Positions 6,986 to 15,889 of a DNA stretch of 45,363 bases are shown piece after piece. This stretch comes from an uncultured Lachnospiraceae bacterium. Its GTDB lineage: Bacteria; Bacillota; Clostridia; Lachnospirales; Lachnospiraceae. Under the pieces are notes generated by a model, which was not told the origin of the DNA, did no database searches, and was given only the letters and a program-made list of their open reading frames with translations. The position numbers were made by a program, and so were the translations under genes. How positions within the stretch are numbered: position 1 is the stretch's first letter; each line of letters starts with the position of its first letter. The stretch spans positions 1 through 45,363 of the forward strand of contig CAJTWA010000038.1 of the NCBI GenBank assembly GCA_910580195.1, read 5' to 3'.

Positions 6986-8392
6986 ATGAAAGTTTACAAT
7001 ACATTGAGCAGGAAAAAAGAGGAATTTGTCCCTTTGGAGGAAGGGAAGGTAAAAATGTATGTATGCGGGCCGACCGTGTACAACTTGATCCATATCGGCA
7101 ATGCAAGGCCTATGATTGTGTTTGACACTGTCAGGCGTTACTTGGAATACAAAGGCTACGACGTGAATTTCGTGTCGAATTTCACCGATGTGGACGATAA
7201 AATCATTAAAAAGGCTATGGAAGAAGGGGTTTCGGCCCAAGAAATTTCTAAGCGTTACATTGCGGAATGTAAAAAAGACATGGCTGCCATGAATGTGGAG
7301 CCGGCCACTGCCCACCCTTTGGCAACTGAGGAAATTGACGGGATGCTTGACATGATTTCCACCCTGATTGAAAAAGGCTATGCCTACCCGGCAGCGGACG
7401 GGACCGTGTATTTCCGCACCCGGAAATTTCAGGGATACGGCAAGCTGTCCCACAAAAATCTAGACGATTTGCAGGCAGGCCACCGGGAAATTAAAGTGTC
7501 TGGGGAGGAAAAGGAGGACCCATTGGATTTCGTCCTCTGGAAACCGAAAAAAGAAGGGGAGCCTTACTGGGAATCCCCATGGTGCCAAGGGCGCCCGGGG
7601 TGGCATATTGAGTGCTCGGTGATGTCCAAAAAATATTTAGGGGAAGAAATCGACATCCATGCCGGGGGCGAGGACCTGATTTTCCCGCACCATGAAAATG
7701 AGATTGCCCAGAGCGAAGCATGCAATGGGAAAGCGTTTGCAAAATATTGGCTCCACAATGGCTTTTTGAACATTGACAACAAGAAAATGTCAAAGTCGCT
7801 GGGGAATTTTTTCACTGTCCGGGAAATCAGCGAAAAATATGATTTGCAGGTACTGCGGTTTTTCATGCTGGGCGCCCATTACCGGAGCCCCCTGAATTTC
7901 AGCGCGGAATTGATGGAGTCTGCAAAGAGCGGCTTGGAACGCATCCGGAACGGAGCCCAAAATTTAAAGCACCTGTCGGAAAATGCCAAGGAGGAGAGGA
8001 TGTCCGGGCAGGAACAGGAGATTTGGGAAGGGAGCCAAGCGTTTGTTACGAAATTTGAAGCAGCCATGGATGATGATTTCAACACGGCAGACGCCATCTC
8101 CGCTATTTTTGAGCTGGTAAAATATAGTAACACCAATGTAGGCGGGGATTCCTCCAAGGAGCTGATTGGGAACCTGCGCCAAAGGCTTTGCCAGCTTTGC
8201 GGCATTTTAGGGATTATTGCAGAAGGAAAAGAAGAAATTTTAGACGGGGAAATTGAAAAGCTGATTGCAGAGCGGCAGGCGGCAAGGAAAGAAAAGAATT
8301 TTGCCCGGGCAGATGAAATCCGGGGAATCCTTTTGGAACAGGGAATTATTTTAGAAGATACCAGAGAAGGGGTAAAATGGAAAAGGGCATAA
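6986..8392 (+). CDS. cysS: cysteinyl-tRNA synthetase
   Basis: A 468-aa class I aminoacyl-tRNA synthetase charging tRNA-Cys. The HIGH-type motif HIGN (residues 36-39), the zinc-ligand C27 in YVCGPTVYN, the second zinc segment GWHIECSVMS and the class I KMSKSLGN loop are all visible. Length matches the family (about 465). The frame is open back to 6884, but ATG 6986 has GCAGGAGGG at ideal spacing and starts the conserved MKVYNTLSR. I see no T-box leader upstream. It overlaps mrnC by 16 bp, indicating translational coupling. Confidence 0.97.
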   Translation: MKVYNTLSRKKEEFVPLEEGKVKMYVCGPTVYNLIHIGNARPMIVFDTVRRYLEYKGYDVNFVSNFTDVDDKIIKKAMEEGVSAQEISKRYIAECKKDMAAMNVEPATAHPLATEEIDGMLDMISTLIEKGYAYPAADGTVYFRTRKFQGYGKLSHKNLDDLQAGHREIKVSGEEKEDPLDFVLWKPKKEGEPYWESPWCQGRPGWHIECSVMSKKYLGEEIDIHAGGEDLIFPHHENEIAQSEACNGKAFAKYWLHNGFLNIDNKKMSKSLGNFFTVREISEKYDLQVLRFFMLGAHYRSPLNFSAELMESAKSGLERIRNGAQNLKHLSENAKEERMSGQEQEIWEGSQAFVTKFEAAMDDDFNTADAISAIFELVKYSNTNVGGDSSKELIGNLRQRLCQLCGILGIIAEGKEEILDGEIEKLIAERQAARKEKNFARADEIRGILLEQGIILEDTREGVKWKRA

Positions 8393-8898
8393 ACCATTAT
8401 ATTTTGCAGAAGTTTGGCATGGGGCAGGGGGATATCCGCCAGTATTCCCCGTTGGTGCTGGCTTATATCGGCGATGGGATCTATGATTTAGTCATCCGTT
8501 CCATGCTGGTGGGGAAGGGCAACGCCCACGTCAACGACTTGCACAAAAAGGCCAGCCGCCTTGTGAAAGCCCATGCCCAGTCGGAAATGGCAAAACTGCT
8601 CCAGCCGGAACTGACGGAGGAAGAGTTTGATATCTACCGGCGGGGCAGGAATACCAAGACATTTACTACGGCCAAAAATGCAACTGTTGCAGATTACCAC
8701 AGGGCTACTGGCTTTGAAGCGTTAATGGGCTACCTGTACCTTCAGGATAACATGGACAGGATGATGGAATTGATTTTAAAAGGCTTGGAAGGGACGGCAG
8801 GCGACGCCCGCCAAGGGAACCATCCTCCGGGGGCGGGGGACGGCAGCAGGGAACCGATGGTTAGCCAAGGAACTGAGCAGGGAAAGGAAAAAGGATGA
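8377..8898 (+). CDS. mrnC: Mini-ribonuclease III
   Basis: A 173-aa RNase III-like enzyme without a dsRNA-binding domain; in Bacillus it matures the 23S rRNA precursor ends. The signature LAYIGDGIYDLVIR carries the catalytic Asp (D33), and RRGRNTKTFT plus YHRATGFEALMGYLYL complete the RNase III fold. The C-terminal 30 residues are Gly/Glu-rich and probably disordered. The start lies inside cysS, and its end overlaps rlmB by 4 bp (ATGA), so cysS-mrnC-rlmB is one transcript. The same order is conserved in Bacillota. Confidence 0.95.
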   Translation: MEKGINHYILQKFGMGQGDIRQYSPLVLAYIGDGIYDLVIRSMLVGKGNAHVNDLHKKASRLVKAHAQSEMAKLLQPELTEEEFDIYRRGRNTKTFTTAKNATVADYHRATGFEALMGYLYLQDNMDRMMELILKGLEGTAGDARQGNHPPGAGDGSREPMVSQGTEQGKEKG

Positions 8899-9638
8899 GA
8901 TACGAGGAACTTACAATGGAAGGAAGGAATACCGTTCTGGAGGCATTCCGTTCCGGGAAAACCATAGACAAGCTGTTTGTGCTGGACGGCTGCCAAGACG
9001 GGCCGGTGCGCACCATTGTCCGGGAGGCAAAGAAACAGGGCACAATCCTGAATTTTGTGCCAAAAGAAAGGCTGGACCAGCTTTCCGAAGCGAAGAAGCA
9101 CCAAGGGGTAATTGCTTTTGCAGCAGCCTATGAATACGCCAAGGTGGAGGACATGCTAAAGCTGGCCGAAGAAAAAGGGGAACCGCCTTTTTTGATTTTG
9201 CTTGACAATATTGAGGATCCCCACAACTTAGGGGCTATTATCCGTACCGCCAATTTAGCTGGGGCGCATGGGGTCATTATCCCCAAACGCCGCGCCGTGG
9301 GGCTTACCGCCACCGTGGCAAAGACCTCTGCCGGGGCGATTAACTACACCCCGGTGGCAAAAGTTACAAACCTTTCCAATACCATCCGGGAACTGAAGGA
9401 GCAGGGCATGTGGTTTGCCTGCGCCGATATGGGCGGCACATTGATGTACCAGCTGGACTTGAAAGGCCCCATTGGGCTGGTCATTGGAAATGAAGGGGAA
9501 GGGGTTGGCAAGCGGGTGAAGGAAAGCTGTGATTTTTCAGCGGCCATCCCCATGGCTGGGGATATTGGTTCCCTGAACGCCTCCGTTGCGGCTGGGGTGC
9601 TGTCCTATGAAATTGTGCGGCAGAGGCTTCAGGGCTGA
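8895..9638 (+). CDS. rlmB: 23S rRNA (guanosine-2'-O)-methyltransferase RlmB
   Basis: A 247-aa SPOUT (TrmH/SpoU) methyltransferase, expected to methylate the ribose of G2251 in 23S rRNA using S-adenosylmethionine. An N-terminal L30e-like substrate-binding domain (about 1-75) precedes the knotted catalytic domain. Its three motifs are NIEDPHNLGAIIRTA, GLVIGNEGEG and IPMAGDIGSLNASVAAG. AAAGGAAAAAGG lies directly upstream within the end of mrnC. No yacP-type gene follows, unlike Bacillus; sigH is next after a 148-bp spacer that holds a weak internal repeat (9659 and 9733). Confidence 0.95.
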   Translation: MRYEELTMEGRNTVLEAFRSGKTIDKLFVLDGCQDGPVRTIVREAKKQGTILNFVPKERLDQLSEAKKHQGVIAFAAAYEYAKVEDMLKLAEEKGEPPFLILLDNIEDPHNLGAIIRTANLAGAHGVIIPKRRAVGLTATVAKTSAGAINYTPVAKVTNLSNTIRELKEQGMWFACADMGGTLMYQLDLKGPIGLVIGNEGEGVGKRVKESCDFSAAIPMAGDIGSLNASVAAGVLSYEIVRQRLQG

Positions 9639-9786
9639 AAATGATAGGCGCCAGCCTATTGCTGGAAGGCAGGTGCCAGCCCAATCTTTTTGCCACGGGG
9701 GAAAGGGTTTCGTTCCAAGGGGATTGGGCAGGTTGCCAGAAGGCAGCAATTACCAGCCGTTATTGTAAACTTTAGAGGGAAAATAA

Positions 9787-10392
9787 GTGCAGAATAATAA
9801 GGAATACCAAGGCCAGCCAGATGAAATGCTGATTGAGCTTTTGCGTAGCGGCCAGCCGGAGCTTATGGATTACATTATGGAGAAATACAAGTTTCTGGTA
9901 CGCAAACGCGCCAAGGCTATGTTCCTCATTGGCGGCGACACGGACGATTTAATCCAGGAAGGGATGATTGGGCTTTTTAAGGCAATCCGGGATTACCAGA
10001 AGGGAAAGGATGCTTCTTTTTTCCACTTTGCGGACCTTTGCATCACAAGGCAGATTTACCATGCCGTAGAGGCGTCAAAGCGTAAGAAGCACCAGCCCCT
10101 GAACACCTATGTTTCCCTGAACACAGGCATGGGGGAGGACGGGGGAGGGGCTTTCTTGGACGCGCCGGGAGGCTTGGGCGCGGACCCGGAACAGCTCCTG
10201 ATTGACAGGGAAAATGTGGCGGCAATCCAAGAAAAAATGAAGCGCAGCTTAAGCGCCATGGAGCAGCAGGTGCTGGGGCTTTATCTGGGCGGGATGAATT
10301 ACCGGCAGATTGCCGAGGTGACGGAAAAGGAGCCAAAGGCAATTGACAATGCCTTGCAGCGCATCCGGGGAAAATTTGCAAAAATTTTGTAA
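9787..10392 (+). CDS. sigH: RNA polymerase sporulation sigma factor SigH
   Basis: A 201-aa sigma-70 family factor that directs early-sporulation and transition-state promoters. Region 2 is seen in DTDDLIQEGMIGLFKAIRDY with FADLCITRQIYHAV. Region 4 has a C-terminal HTH (LGLYLGGMNYRQIAEVTEK, then AIDNALQRIRGKF). The start is GTG at 9787, with AGAGGGA 8 nt before; no in-frame ATG fits better. Position after rlmB agrees with SigH in Bacillota rather than another alternative sigma. Its presence argues that the organism can sporulate. Confidence 0.94.
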   Translation: MQNNKEYQGQPDEMLIELLRSGQPELMDYIMEKYKFLVRKRAKAMFLIGGDTDDLIQEGMIGLFKAIRDYQKGKDASFFHFADLCITRQIYHAVEASKRKKHQPLNTYVSLNTGMGEDGGGAFLDAPGGLGADPEQLLIDRENVAAIQEKMKRSLSAMEQQVLGLYLGGMNYRQIAEVTEKEPKAIDNALQRIRGKFAKIL

Positions 10393-10398
10393 AAAATC

Positions 10399-10427
10399 TT
10401 GACAAGTTATGGAGAATATAGTATACT
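10399..10427 (+). promoter_or_regulatory. consensus promoter for tRNA-Thr
   Basis: A perfect TTGACA (10399-10404), a 17-bp spacer and TATACT (10422-10427), 40 bp before the tRNA. It overlaps the tail of sigH, so the tRNA is transcribed independently. Confidence 0.85.
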
Positions 10428-10467
10428 AGATAAGTCGGTTGGGTAGCCAGCCGGCAGAGATAGCGTT

Positions 10468-10540
10468 GCTGCTGTGGCTCAGTCGGTAGAGCGTCGCATT
10501 GGTAGTGCGGAGGCCACGGGTTCGATTCCCGTCAGCAGCT
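10468..10540 (+). tRNA. tRNA-Thr (anticodon GGT)
   Basis: Acceptor GCTGCTG (10468-10474) pairs with CAGCAGC (10533-10539); discriminator T10540 and no CCA encoded. The anticodon arm TCGCA/TGCGG around TTGGTAG gives GGT. The T arm is ACGGG-TTCGATT-CCCGT. Confidence 0.94.
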
Positions 10541-10546
10541 TTAAAG

Positions 10547-10570
10547 AACCTTGAGGGATCAGGGTTTTTT
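10547..10570 (+). terminator. terminator of tRNA-Thr
   Basis: AACCTTGA (10547-10554) pairs with TCAGGGTT (10559-10566) with one G-T pair and a 4-nt loop, then a T6 run to 10570. Confidence 0.85.
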
Positions 10571-10625
10571 ATTATATTTAGGAAACTGCAGAAGATCCAT
10601 ACGAAGGCGAAAGGGAGGAACAGGC

Positions 10626-10847
10626 ATGGACTTGAAAGAAAAAATCAATAAGGTTGTAGAGGAAATTTCCAAAAACCCGAATATTAAGGAACAGTTTGAA
10701 AAGGAGCCCGTAAAAGTAATCGAGGGGATCATTGGCATTGATTTGCCGGATGACATTGTTATGAAAATCATTGATGGCGTAAAGGGAAAATTGACGGTAG
10801 AAGGCGTATCGAAAGTTGCCGATACGATAAAGGGGATTTTCCAGTAA
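10626..10847 (+). CDS. small protein, 73 aa, resembling an NHLP/Nif11-type leader
   Basis: Start MDLKEKINKVVEE with GGGAGGAA ideally placed before ATG 10626. The layout is an amphipathic helix, then FEKEPVKVIEGIIGIDLPDD, then another helix. It is reminiscent of the nitrile-hydratase-leader/Nif11-type peptides (helical, with a GI-LP turn), which serve as leaders of ribosomal peptide natural products. However, there is no Cys-rich core after it and no modifying enzyme or exporter nearby, so it is more likely a free-standing small protein of unknown role. It is flanked by the tRNA-Thr terminator and its own terminator at 10971, so it is a monocistronic unit. Confidence 0.65.
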   Translation: MDLKEKINKVVEEISKNPNIKEQFEKEPVKVIEGIIGIDLPDDIVMKIIDGVKGKLTVEGVSKVADTIKGIFQ

Positions 10848-10970
10848 CCCTGGCGGCCTATGATAAGGAAAGACAGGTATATGGGATGGAAAATCATTTT
10901 GGCTGCCTCTGGGCATTAACCTTACAGAACTTGGTAATATAAACAGCGAAATTACAGGCTTAGGCTGCCT

Positions 10971-11018
10971 AAGGTGCAAAGCTTTTATGGAATGATACAG
11001 GCTTTGCACCTTTTTTTT
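10971..11018 (+). terminator. strong terminator after the 73-aa gene
   Basis: AAGGTGCAAAGC (10971-10982) pairs perfectly with GCTTTGCACCTT (11001-11012), followed by T8 to 11018. It lies within the 358-bp spacer 10848-11205, which otherwise holds only the chemoreceptor promoter. Confidence 0.92.
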
Positions 11019-11102
11019 GCGCTTTTTCATGGCAGCGTAACGAAGCATGGCCTGTAAGTATTCCCGGGCTGCACAGATTATGGAATATTTCGTTAAATTT
11101 CC

Positions 11103-11131
11103 TTGAAAATGTAGCAGTTGCTAGGTATAAT
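11103..11131 (+). promoter_or_regulatory. sigma-A-type promoter for the chemoreceptor gene
   Basis: TTGAAA (11103-11108), a 17-bp spacer and TATAAT (11126-11131), 75 bp before the start codon. No sigma-D flagellar consensus is seen. Confidence 0.75.
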
Positions 11132-11205
11132 GGAACTAATGGCACTTGTGCCGTTTCCAAAGACATTCAGACAGGCATAGCATTAACAGCAGAGAGGAAA
11201 GTATC

Positions 11206-13083
11206 ATGAAGAAAATTTTCACCAAACGGCTATTTATTTACATGCTGGCAGCGCTCTTTATCACAATAGCAGCGATTTTTACGCTACAGACTTTTACAAA
11301 CCAAGGGAAAAATTCATCTTCCAGCCAAGATAAGCTGGCAGACGTAAAAGAAAAGCTGGCCAGCAACGAGGAGGTTATCAGGAACCTGACAGAAAATCTT
11401 GGGCAGGAGAACTTGGCAAAGGCGCGGGCATTTGCAGATATGCTGTCCATGGACAGTTCTATTTTGGGCAATGCAAAAAGGCTCGATGAGATTCAGGAAA
11501 GGCTGGGCGTAACGGAGTTACATATTATTGACGAGGACGGCATTATCGTCAGCAGCAGCGTCAAGGAAAATATTGGGTTTGACATGAAAAGCGGCGAGCA
11601 GTCCGCGGCATTTATGCCCATTGTGGACGACCCATCCCTTGAAATTGTGCAGGAGCCCCAAATGAACGCTTCAAGGGGGATTGTCATGCAGTATATCGGA
11701 GTGGCCCGCAAGGATGCCGAAGGGTTTGTGCAGGTAGGCGTGCACCCGGAGGTCTTGGAAAATATGCTGGCTGGGACAGGGATTGACGTAGTGTTGAAGG
11801 GGATTGAATTTGGGGAAAAAGGGTATGTCTATGCCATTGACAGTGAGGAAGGGCTGATACTGGCGCACCAGAACCCGGATTTGATTGGCACCCCAGCGGC
11901 AGATGCAGGGTTCCCGGAAAATTTTTCTGGGAAAGGCAAAGCTACCATTGACGGGGTGAAAGGCTATTATCAGGCGGAAGAATACGAAGGCCAAGTGATT
12001 GGGACGTTTATGCCGGCAAATGAATATTATCAGGAACGGCGGAGCCAGACATTGGTAGTGTCCTTTAGCATGCTGGTGATTTTTGGGCTGCTGCTCCTTA
12101 TGATTAATCACCTAGTGGACAGGAAGGTTGTCCAAGGGATTGGCCGGATTACCAATTCCATGAAGGAAATCGCAGACGGGAACTTCGGGGTTTCCGTAGA
12201 TGAGCAAGGGAACCCAGAATTTGCCATGCTTTCCGACAGCATCAATAAAATGGTGGAGAATATTTGCAGCAACATGGATGAAAATGCAAGGCTTTTGGAG
12301 CGGCAGAAGGAGGACATGGCACAGAACCAAGTCTTAATCCAGAATGTCAAAGACGCCTGCATGGACCTAAACAGCGTGTCCGGGGAAACCTTGGAACATG
12401 CAGACAGTATCCACCATGGTACCGGGGAGCAGGAAAAAGCAGTAGAAGACTTAAAACAGACGTTGGATGACCTGATGCGTGAGTTAAGCAGCAGCGTGGA
12501 GGTTTCTGCCAATGTAACTGCGGAAACAGAAGGCACTGCGGAGCGGATTGTGCAGACCCAGTCCCGCATGGAGCAGCTTAAGGGCTCTATGCAGAAAATT
12601 AGCGAGATGTCCATGGCAATTGAAAAGATTATTGATGAAATCAATTCCATTGCCCAGCAGACCAATATGCTTTCCTTAAATGCCTCCATTGAAGCTGCCC
12701 GGGCTGGGGAAATGGGAAAAGGCTTTGCAGTGGTGGCGACCCAAGTCGGGGAGCTTGCAGCAAGGAGCGCCCAAGCGGCAAGGGAAACCAACGAATTGAT
12801 TACGAATTCTATTTTAGCCGTAGAGGATGGGCAGGCAATCACTGACCAGACGGTAGAAGCCTTCGGCATTGTGGTGGAAAATATTGAAAAAGCCAACCGG
12901 GACGTGGAAAAAATCACGGAAATGGTAAGGGCGAACGTAGATACAGTAGCCCATGCAGTCAGCCAGATTGGGAGGATTTCCAGCGTGGTAGAAGAAAATG
13001 TGCAGATTTCGGAAAATACAAAGCAGGTTTCTTCCAATATGGCAGACATTACGGGAAAATTACTGGAAATGGTAGAGTCTTAA
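11206..13083 (+). CDS. methyl-accepting chemotaxis protein
   Basis: A 625-aa chemoreceptor. Residues about 9-28 form TM1, about 40-280 an extracellular Cache-like ligand domain, about 282-304 TM2, then a HAMP (about 305-357) and a long cytoplasmic coiled coil. The signalling tip is visible at about 485-512 (QQTNMLSLNASIEAARAGEM, GKGFAVVA), where CheA/CheW bind. ATG 11206 has GAGAGGAAAG upstream, with the frame open from 11146. The ligand is unknown. No che or flagellar genes are in the window, so this is an orphan receptor. It has its own promoter and sits between a terminator and the convergent glycosylation pair. Confidence 0.93.
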   Translation: MKKIFTKRLFIYMLAALFITIAAIFTLQTFTNQGKNSSSSQDKLADVKEKLASNEEVIRNLTENLGQENLAKARAFADMLSMDSSILGNAKRLDEIQERLGVTELHIIDEDGIIVSSSVKENIGFDMKSGEQSAAFMPIVDDPSLEIVQEPQMNASRGIVMQYIGVARKDAEGFVQVGVHPEVLENMLAGTGIDVVLKGIEFGEKGYVYAIDSEEGLILAHQNPDLIGTPAADAGFPENFSGKGKATIDGVKGYYQAEEYEGQVIGTFMPANEYYQERRSQTLVVSFSMLVIFGLLLLMINHLVDRKVVQGIGRITNSMKEIADGNFGVSVDEQGNPEFAMLSDSINKMVENICSNMDENARLLERQKEDMAQNQVLIQNVKDACMDLNSVSGETLEHADSIHHGTGEQEKAVEDLKQTLDDLMRELSSSVEVSANVTAETEGTAERIVQTQSRMEQLKGSMQKISEMSMAIEKIIDEINSIAQQTNMLSLNASIEAARAGEMGKGFAVVATQVGELAARSAQAARETNELITNSILAVEDGQAITDQTVEAFGIVVENIEKANRDVEKITEMVRANVDTVAHAVSQIGRISSVVEENVQISENTKQVSSNMADITGKLLEMVES

Positions 13084-13291
13084 AAAATGCAGAAAACCGC
13101 AATACAAGAACAAGGGGACGTTCCTTCGGGAACCAGCCTTCAGCCCGGGGAACAAAAAGGAAAGAAACGGTAACATAGGTTTTTCGGGAGCCAGCCGCCA
13201 AACCCGGGCACCAAAGGATAACAAGGCTTGCTGCGTGGAAAGGATATGGGATAACCAGCCTTTCAGCAGCAGGCCTTTTCATTTTAGGCAG
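13084..13291. repeat. spacer built of degenerate roughly 60-bp repeats
   Basis: Between the convergent chemoreceptor and DUF2298 genes, three imperfect segments recur every 60-64 bp. They are built around AACCAGCC, AGCCAGCC and AACCAGCC (about 13130, 13190, 13254), each followed by CAG/CAA-rich sequence and AAAGGA. A short GTTCC-TTCG-GGAAC hairpin lies near 13118-13132. I find no ORF. Similarity between the units is modest. Confidence 0.4.
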
Positions 13292-15889
13292 TTAGTGCCC
13301 TGTCACTTGGATAACAACTGTCCCATTGTCGAACACCACATCCCCGAAGCTTTTGAGCATCCCAAGGTTTAAGGCAGGGTAGCTTTCCCATTCCATCTGC
13401 CCCACAAAAATATATTCTACGTGGTATTTTGACAATAGTCCCCACACTTCTTCCTCATCCGTTGAGGTATAAATTGTTTCAATTTCTGCTTTTTTCTGAT
13501 TCAAGTCATCGGTGTCCCCCCGCCAGAGCCATTCATGGACATACCAGCCTTCTACAGTGGGCAGGCCAGTCATGGCGGATACCCGGCAGTACCTGCTGTA
13601 GCTGTCCCCGGGGGCTTCTAAGAGAACGGGGACTTTATCTTCCTGCCCCGGCGGCCAGTAGCTGGCGGGGGTTTCTGCGTCTGGCGTCTGGGCGCTGCTT
13701 GCTTCTGCCTTCTCCGGGGCTGAGTGGCTGGCGGGGTTTTCTGTGGCTGGCGTCTGGGCGCTGCTTGTTTCTGCCTTCTCTGGGGCTGAGTGTCCGGCGG
13801 GGGTTTCTGCGTCTGGCGTAGGGGAGGCTCCGGCTGCGTTTGCCTGCAGCCAGCGGATGGCTGGGGCGTCTGCTGGGTATTCTTTTTCCAGAAATGCGGT
13901 GGCGTCGAGCCCTTGGTAGCCGCTGCGGTTCCAGAGTTCCCCGAACCACTGCTTGGAGGCGGTGGCAGTGTAGCCGGAGGTTAGGAGCAGGCAGAGAAGG
14001 CCCAGCAAGCCCGCAAAGCGTATCCATTTACAGCTTTTGTCTGCAAGGAACCGGACCAGCAGGAACCCCATGTTGATGCCAAAGAGGATAAATGCCTGAT
14101 AAGACAGCTTGAACATGGTATTGGACCGGGCGGAAGTTTCCTCGTAGATGTCCCGTAAGTAAACAAGTTCCGGCATCAGCACCAGCCCAATGGCGCATAG
14201 GCTTAAAACGGCGATGTACAAATCAGGGAATTTGGTATGTGCCAGCCAAGCGCCGCGCTTGCCAAGGAGTTTTTTTTGGCTTTCCCCAAATAGCTTCAGC
14301 AGGTAAACTATTACCAGCGAAACGGGAAGCCCCCAGAGGATGCAGAGCTGGTAAAAGGCGGAATGGTTTTGGGCAAGGCGGATGCCTTGGGCCATGCCGC
14401 TGTCAAACTGCAGGGTAAAGGGCAGCGCCACAAGGAAACTGATGGCAAGGGCCCACAGCCATTGTTTTATGCTGGCAGAGAAGCCTTTTTTCCAGCTTTG
14501 CAGGTTGGCAAGGTTGCAAAAGAAGCAGGTGCCGCAGAGCACCACATAGTAGATGGCAAAATCCCATGCATTGCTCCACTGGAAAATCCCAAGGAATACG
14601 CTGCAGGCGATCAGCGGCATCTGGGGCAGGAGCCGGCCTTTGGGAAAAGGCTTATTTTTTTGCGCCTTTTTGCCATGGCGGGTGCGCGGGGCTTTTTGCG
14701 CAGCTTCTGGGCGCAGCATTTGGCTGGGTGGATGTTGGGCGTATCCTTTCCATCTGTGGTTTTCCTGCTTGGCCCAGGCATACAAAAGGCCAAGTACCGT
14801 CAGCACAAAGAAAACATTCACCACATGGGCGTGGAGGTCCCCTTGCAGGAAGGAATAGGAAGGGAATTCGTGGATGGTTTCATCTGCGGTAGGCGGGTTG
14901 TGGCCAATGTAGCGGGTGGAATCTGGGAACCAATAGCTTTGCCCAGTAACCAAGGGCAGGATAATCCCATAAATGACGTAATGCATGTTCCCAGCCAAGG
15001 AAACGGCAATGCCAGCCAAAAGCCCGGAGCAGAGGGCAAGGGACCCCTGCTTTTTCCAAGGAGGGATGGGTTTGCCCGCAGCAGGTGCTTGGGAAATGGT
15101 GCCATGGGCAGGGCGCCTTACGCTGCAAAACCGGGTTTTCCTAAAATAGTCCTGCGCAGCCTGCCGGACAAGGGAAAAGGGCAGGGCAAATGCCATGCCG
15201 GCCACAAAGGTGCGCATCAGGTGGTAGGTGGCCGAAATCTGCGTCCCAGTCAATTTTGTTAAGAATACCGCATAATACTGCCCGCCGTAATAGTAGTTGA
15301 TGGGGGAGGAACTGTACCAAATGTCGGTGGCAGGCAGCGTTGTACTGCGCATCATGGCCGCCATAAAGCCGAAATCCATGAATTTTTCCTCCCCAAAGGC
15401 CTGCGGCCGGAATCCGGCAGCATAGGTCCACAGCAGGAAAGCTAAGAACAGGATGGCTTCCTCCCAGAACACGAGGCTGCCCTCCTTGGCAGGGAACACG
15501 CGAAGGCCCGCCCGCCGCTGCCAGAAGGCCAAGGCAAAATTTGCCCCAATGCACAGGGAAGTAACAACAAAACAGGAAAGGGGGGTGAACCTGATTAGGC
15601 CTAAGGACACCAGCAGCCAAGTGGAATAGCCGGCAATGGCGATGGCGATGGCTTTCGAAAACATCCAGCCCTTGTCGCGGAACCCGGAAAACAGCATCCC
15701 TGTCAAGGGCATAAAGGAGCAGCCTAAAATCCAGATAGCCGCCCACCATGTCAAAAAAGGCCTGCTGTCTTCCCCCAGCAGCCAGATTGCAAGGAGGGTG
15801 AATAAGATGGATATTGTAATTTTTTCTTTTTGCTGCCAGAGGGCTTTTGTAAGGGAAGTTTTTTTTAAGGTTTGCATTTTTTGTTCCAT
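13292..15889 (-). CDS. DUF2298 (YYY) multi-pass membrane protein, putative GT-C-type glycosyltransferase
   Basis: An 865-aa polytopic membrane protein. Numerous hydrophobic segments span residues about 24-660. The family's name motif, three consecutive Tyr in PINYYYGGQYY (199-201), follows EKFMDFGFMAAMMRS, the diagnostic DUF2298 sequence. The C-terminal ~130 residues are predicted extracytoplasmic. Just before them, residues 691-744 hold three 22-residue repeats rich in Ala, Pro, Ser and Thr. DUF2298 proteins resemble GT-C enzymes using polyprenyl-phosphate sugars; the substrate is not established. The start (15889) overlaps the upstream GT2 gene by 25 bp, so the two are translationally coupled and presumably work together. 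Confidence 0.85.
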   Translation of the reverse strand: MEQKMQTLKKTSLTKALWQQKEKITISILFTLLAIWLLGEDSRPFLTWWAAIWILGCSFMPLTGMLFSGFRDKGWMFSKAIAIAIAGYSTWLLVSLGLIRFTPLSCFVVTSLCIGANFALAFWQRRAGLRVFPAKEGSLVFWEEAILFLAFLLWTYAAGFRPQAFGEEKFMDFGFMAAMMRSTTLPATDIWYSSSPINYYYGGQYYAVFLTKLTGTQISATYHLMRTFVAGMAFALPFSLVRQAAQDYFRKTRFCSVRRPAHGTISQAPAAGKPIPPWKKQGSLALCSGLLAGIAVSLAGNMHYVIYGIILPLVTGQSYWFPDSTRYIGHNPPTADETIHEFPSYSFLQGDLHAHVVNVFFVLTVLGLLYAWAKQENHRWKGYAQHPPSQMLRPEAAQKAPRTRHGKKAQKNKPFPKGRLLPQMPLIACSVFLGIFQWSNAWDFAIYYVVLCGTCFFCNLANLQSWKKGFSASIKQWLWALAISFLVALPFTLQFDSGMAQGIRLAQNHSAFYQLCILWGLPVSLVIVYLLKLFGESQKKLLGKRGAWLAHTKFPDLYIAVLSLCAIGLVLMPELVYLRDIYEETSARSNTMFKLSYQAFILFGINMGFLLVRFLADKSCKWIRFAGLLGLLCLLLTSGYTATASKQWFGELWNRSGYQGLDATAFLEKEYPADAPAIRWLQANAAGASPTPDAETPAGHSAPEKAETSSAQTPATENPASHSAPEKAEASSAQTPDAETPASYWPPGQEDKVPVLLEAPGDSYSRYCRVSAMTGLPTVEGWYVHEWLWRGDTDDLNQKKAEIETIYTSTDEEEVWGLLSKYHVEYIFVGQMEWESYPALNLGMLKSFGDVVFDNGTVVIQVTGH
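13658..13819 (-). repeat. 66-bp in-frame tandem repeat in the DUF2298 gene
   Basis: Units 13819-13754 and 13753-13688 and a partial third from 13687 encode 22-aa repeats beginning TPDAETPAGH, TPATENPASH and TPDAETPASY. Units differ at only a few bases, suggesting recent expansion. Confidence 0.85.

Noticed and set aside
12108..13049. Long reverse open frame (313 codons) across the chemoreceptor gene
   Set aside because: It is antisense to the conserved signalling domain; Ser/Ala-rich composition and no ribosome site mark it as a shadow.
14363..15262. Forward 299-codon open frame
   Set aside because: It lies antisense within the DUF2298 membrane gene and has no recognisable domains.
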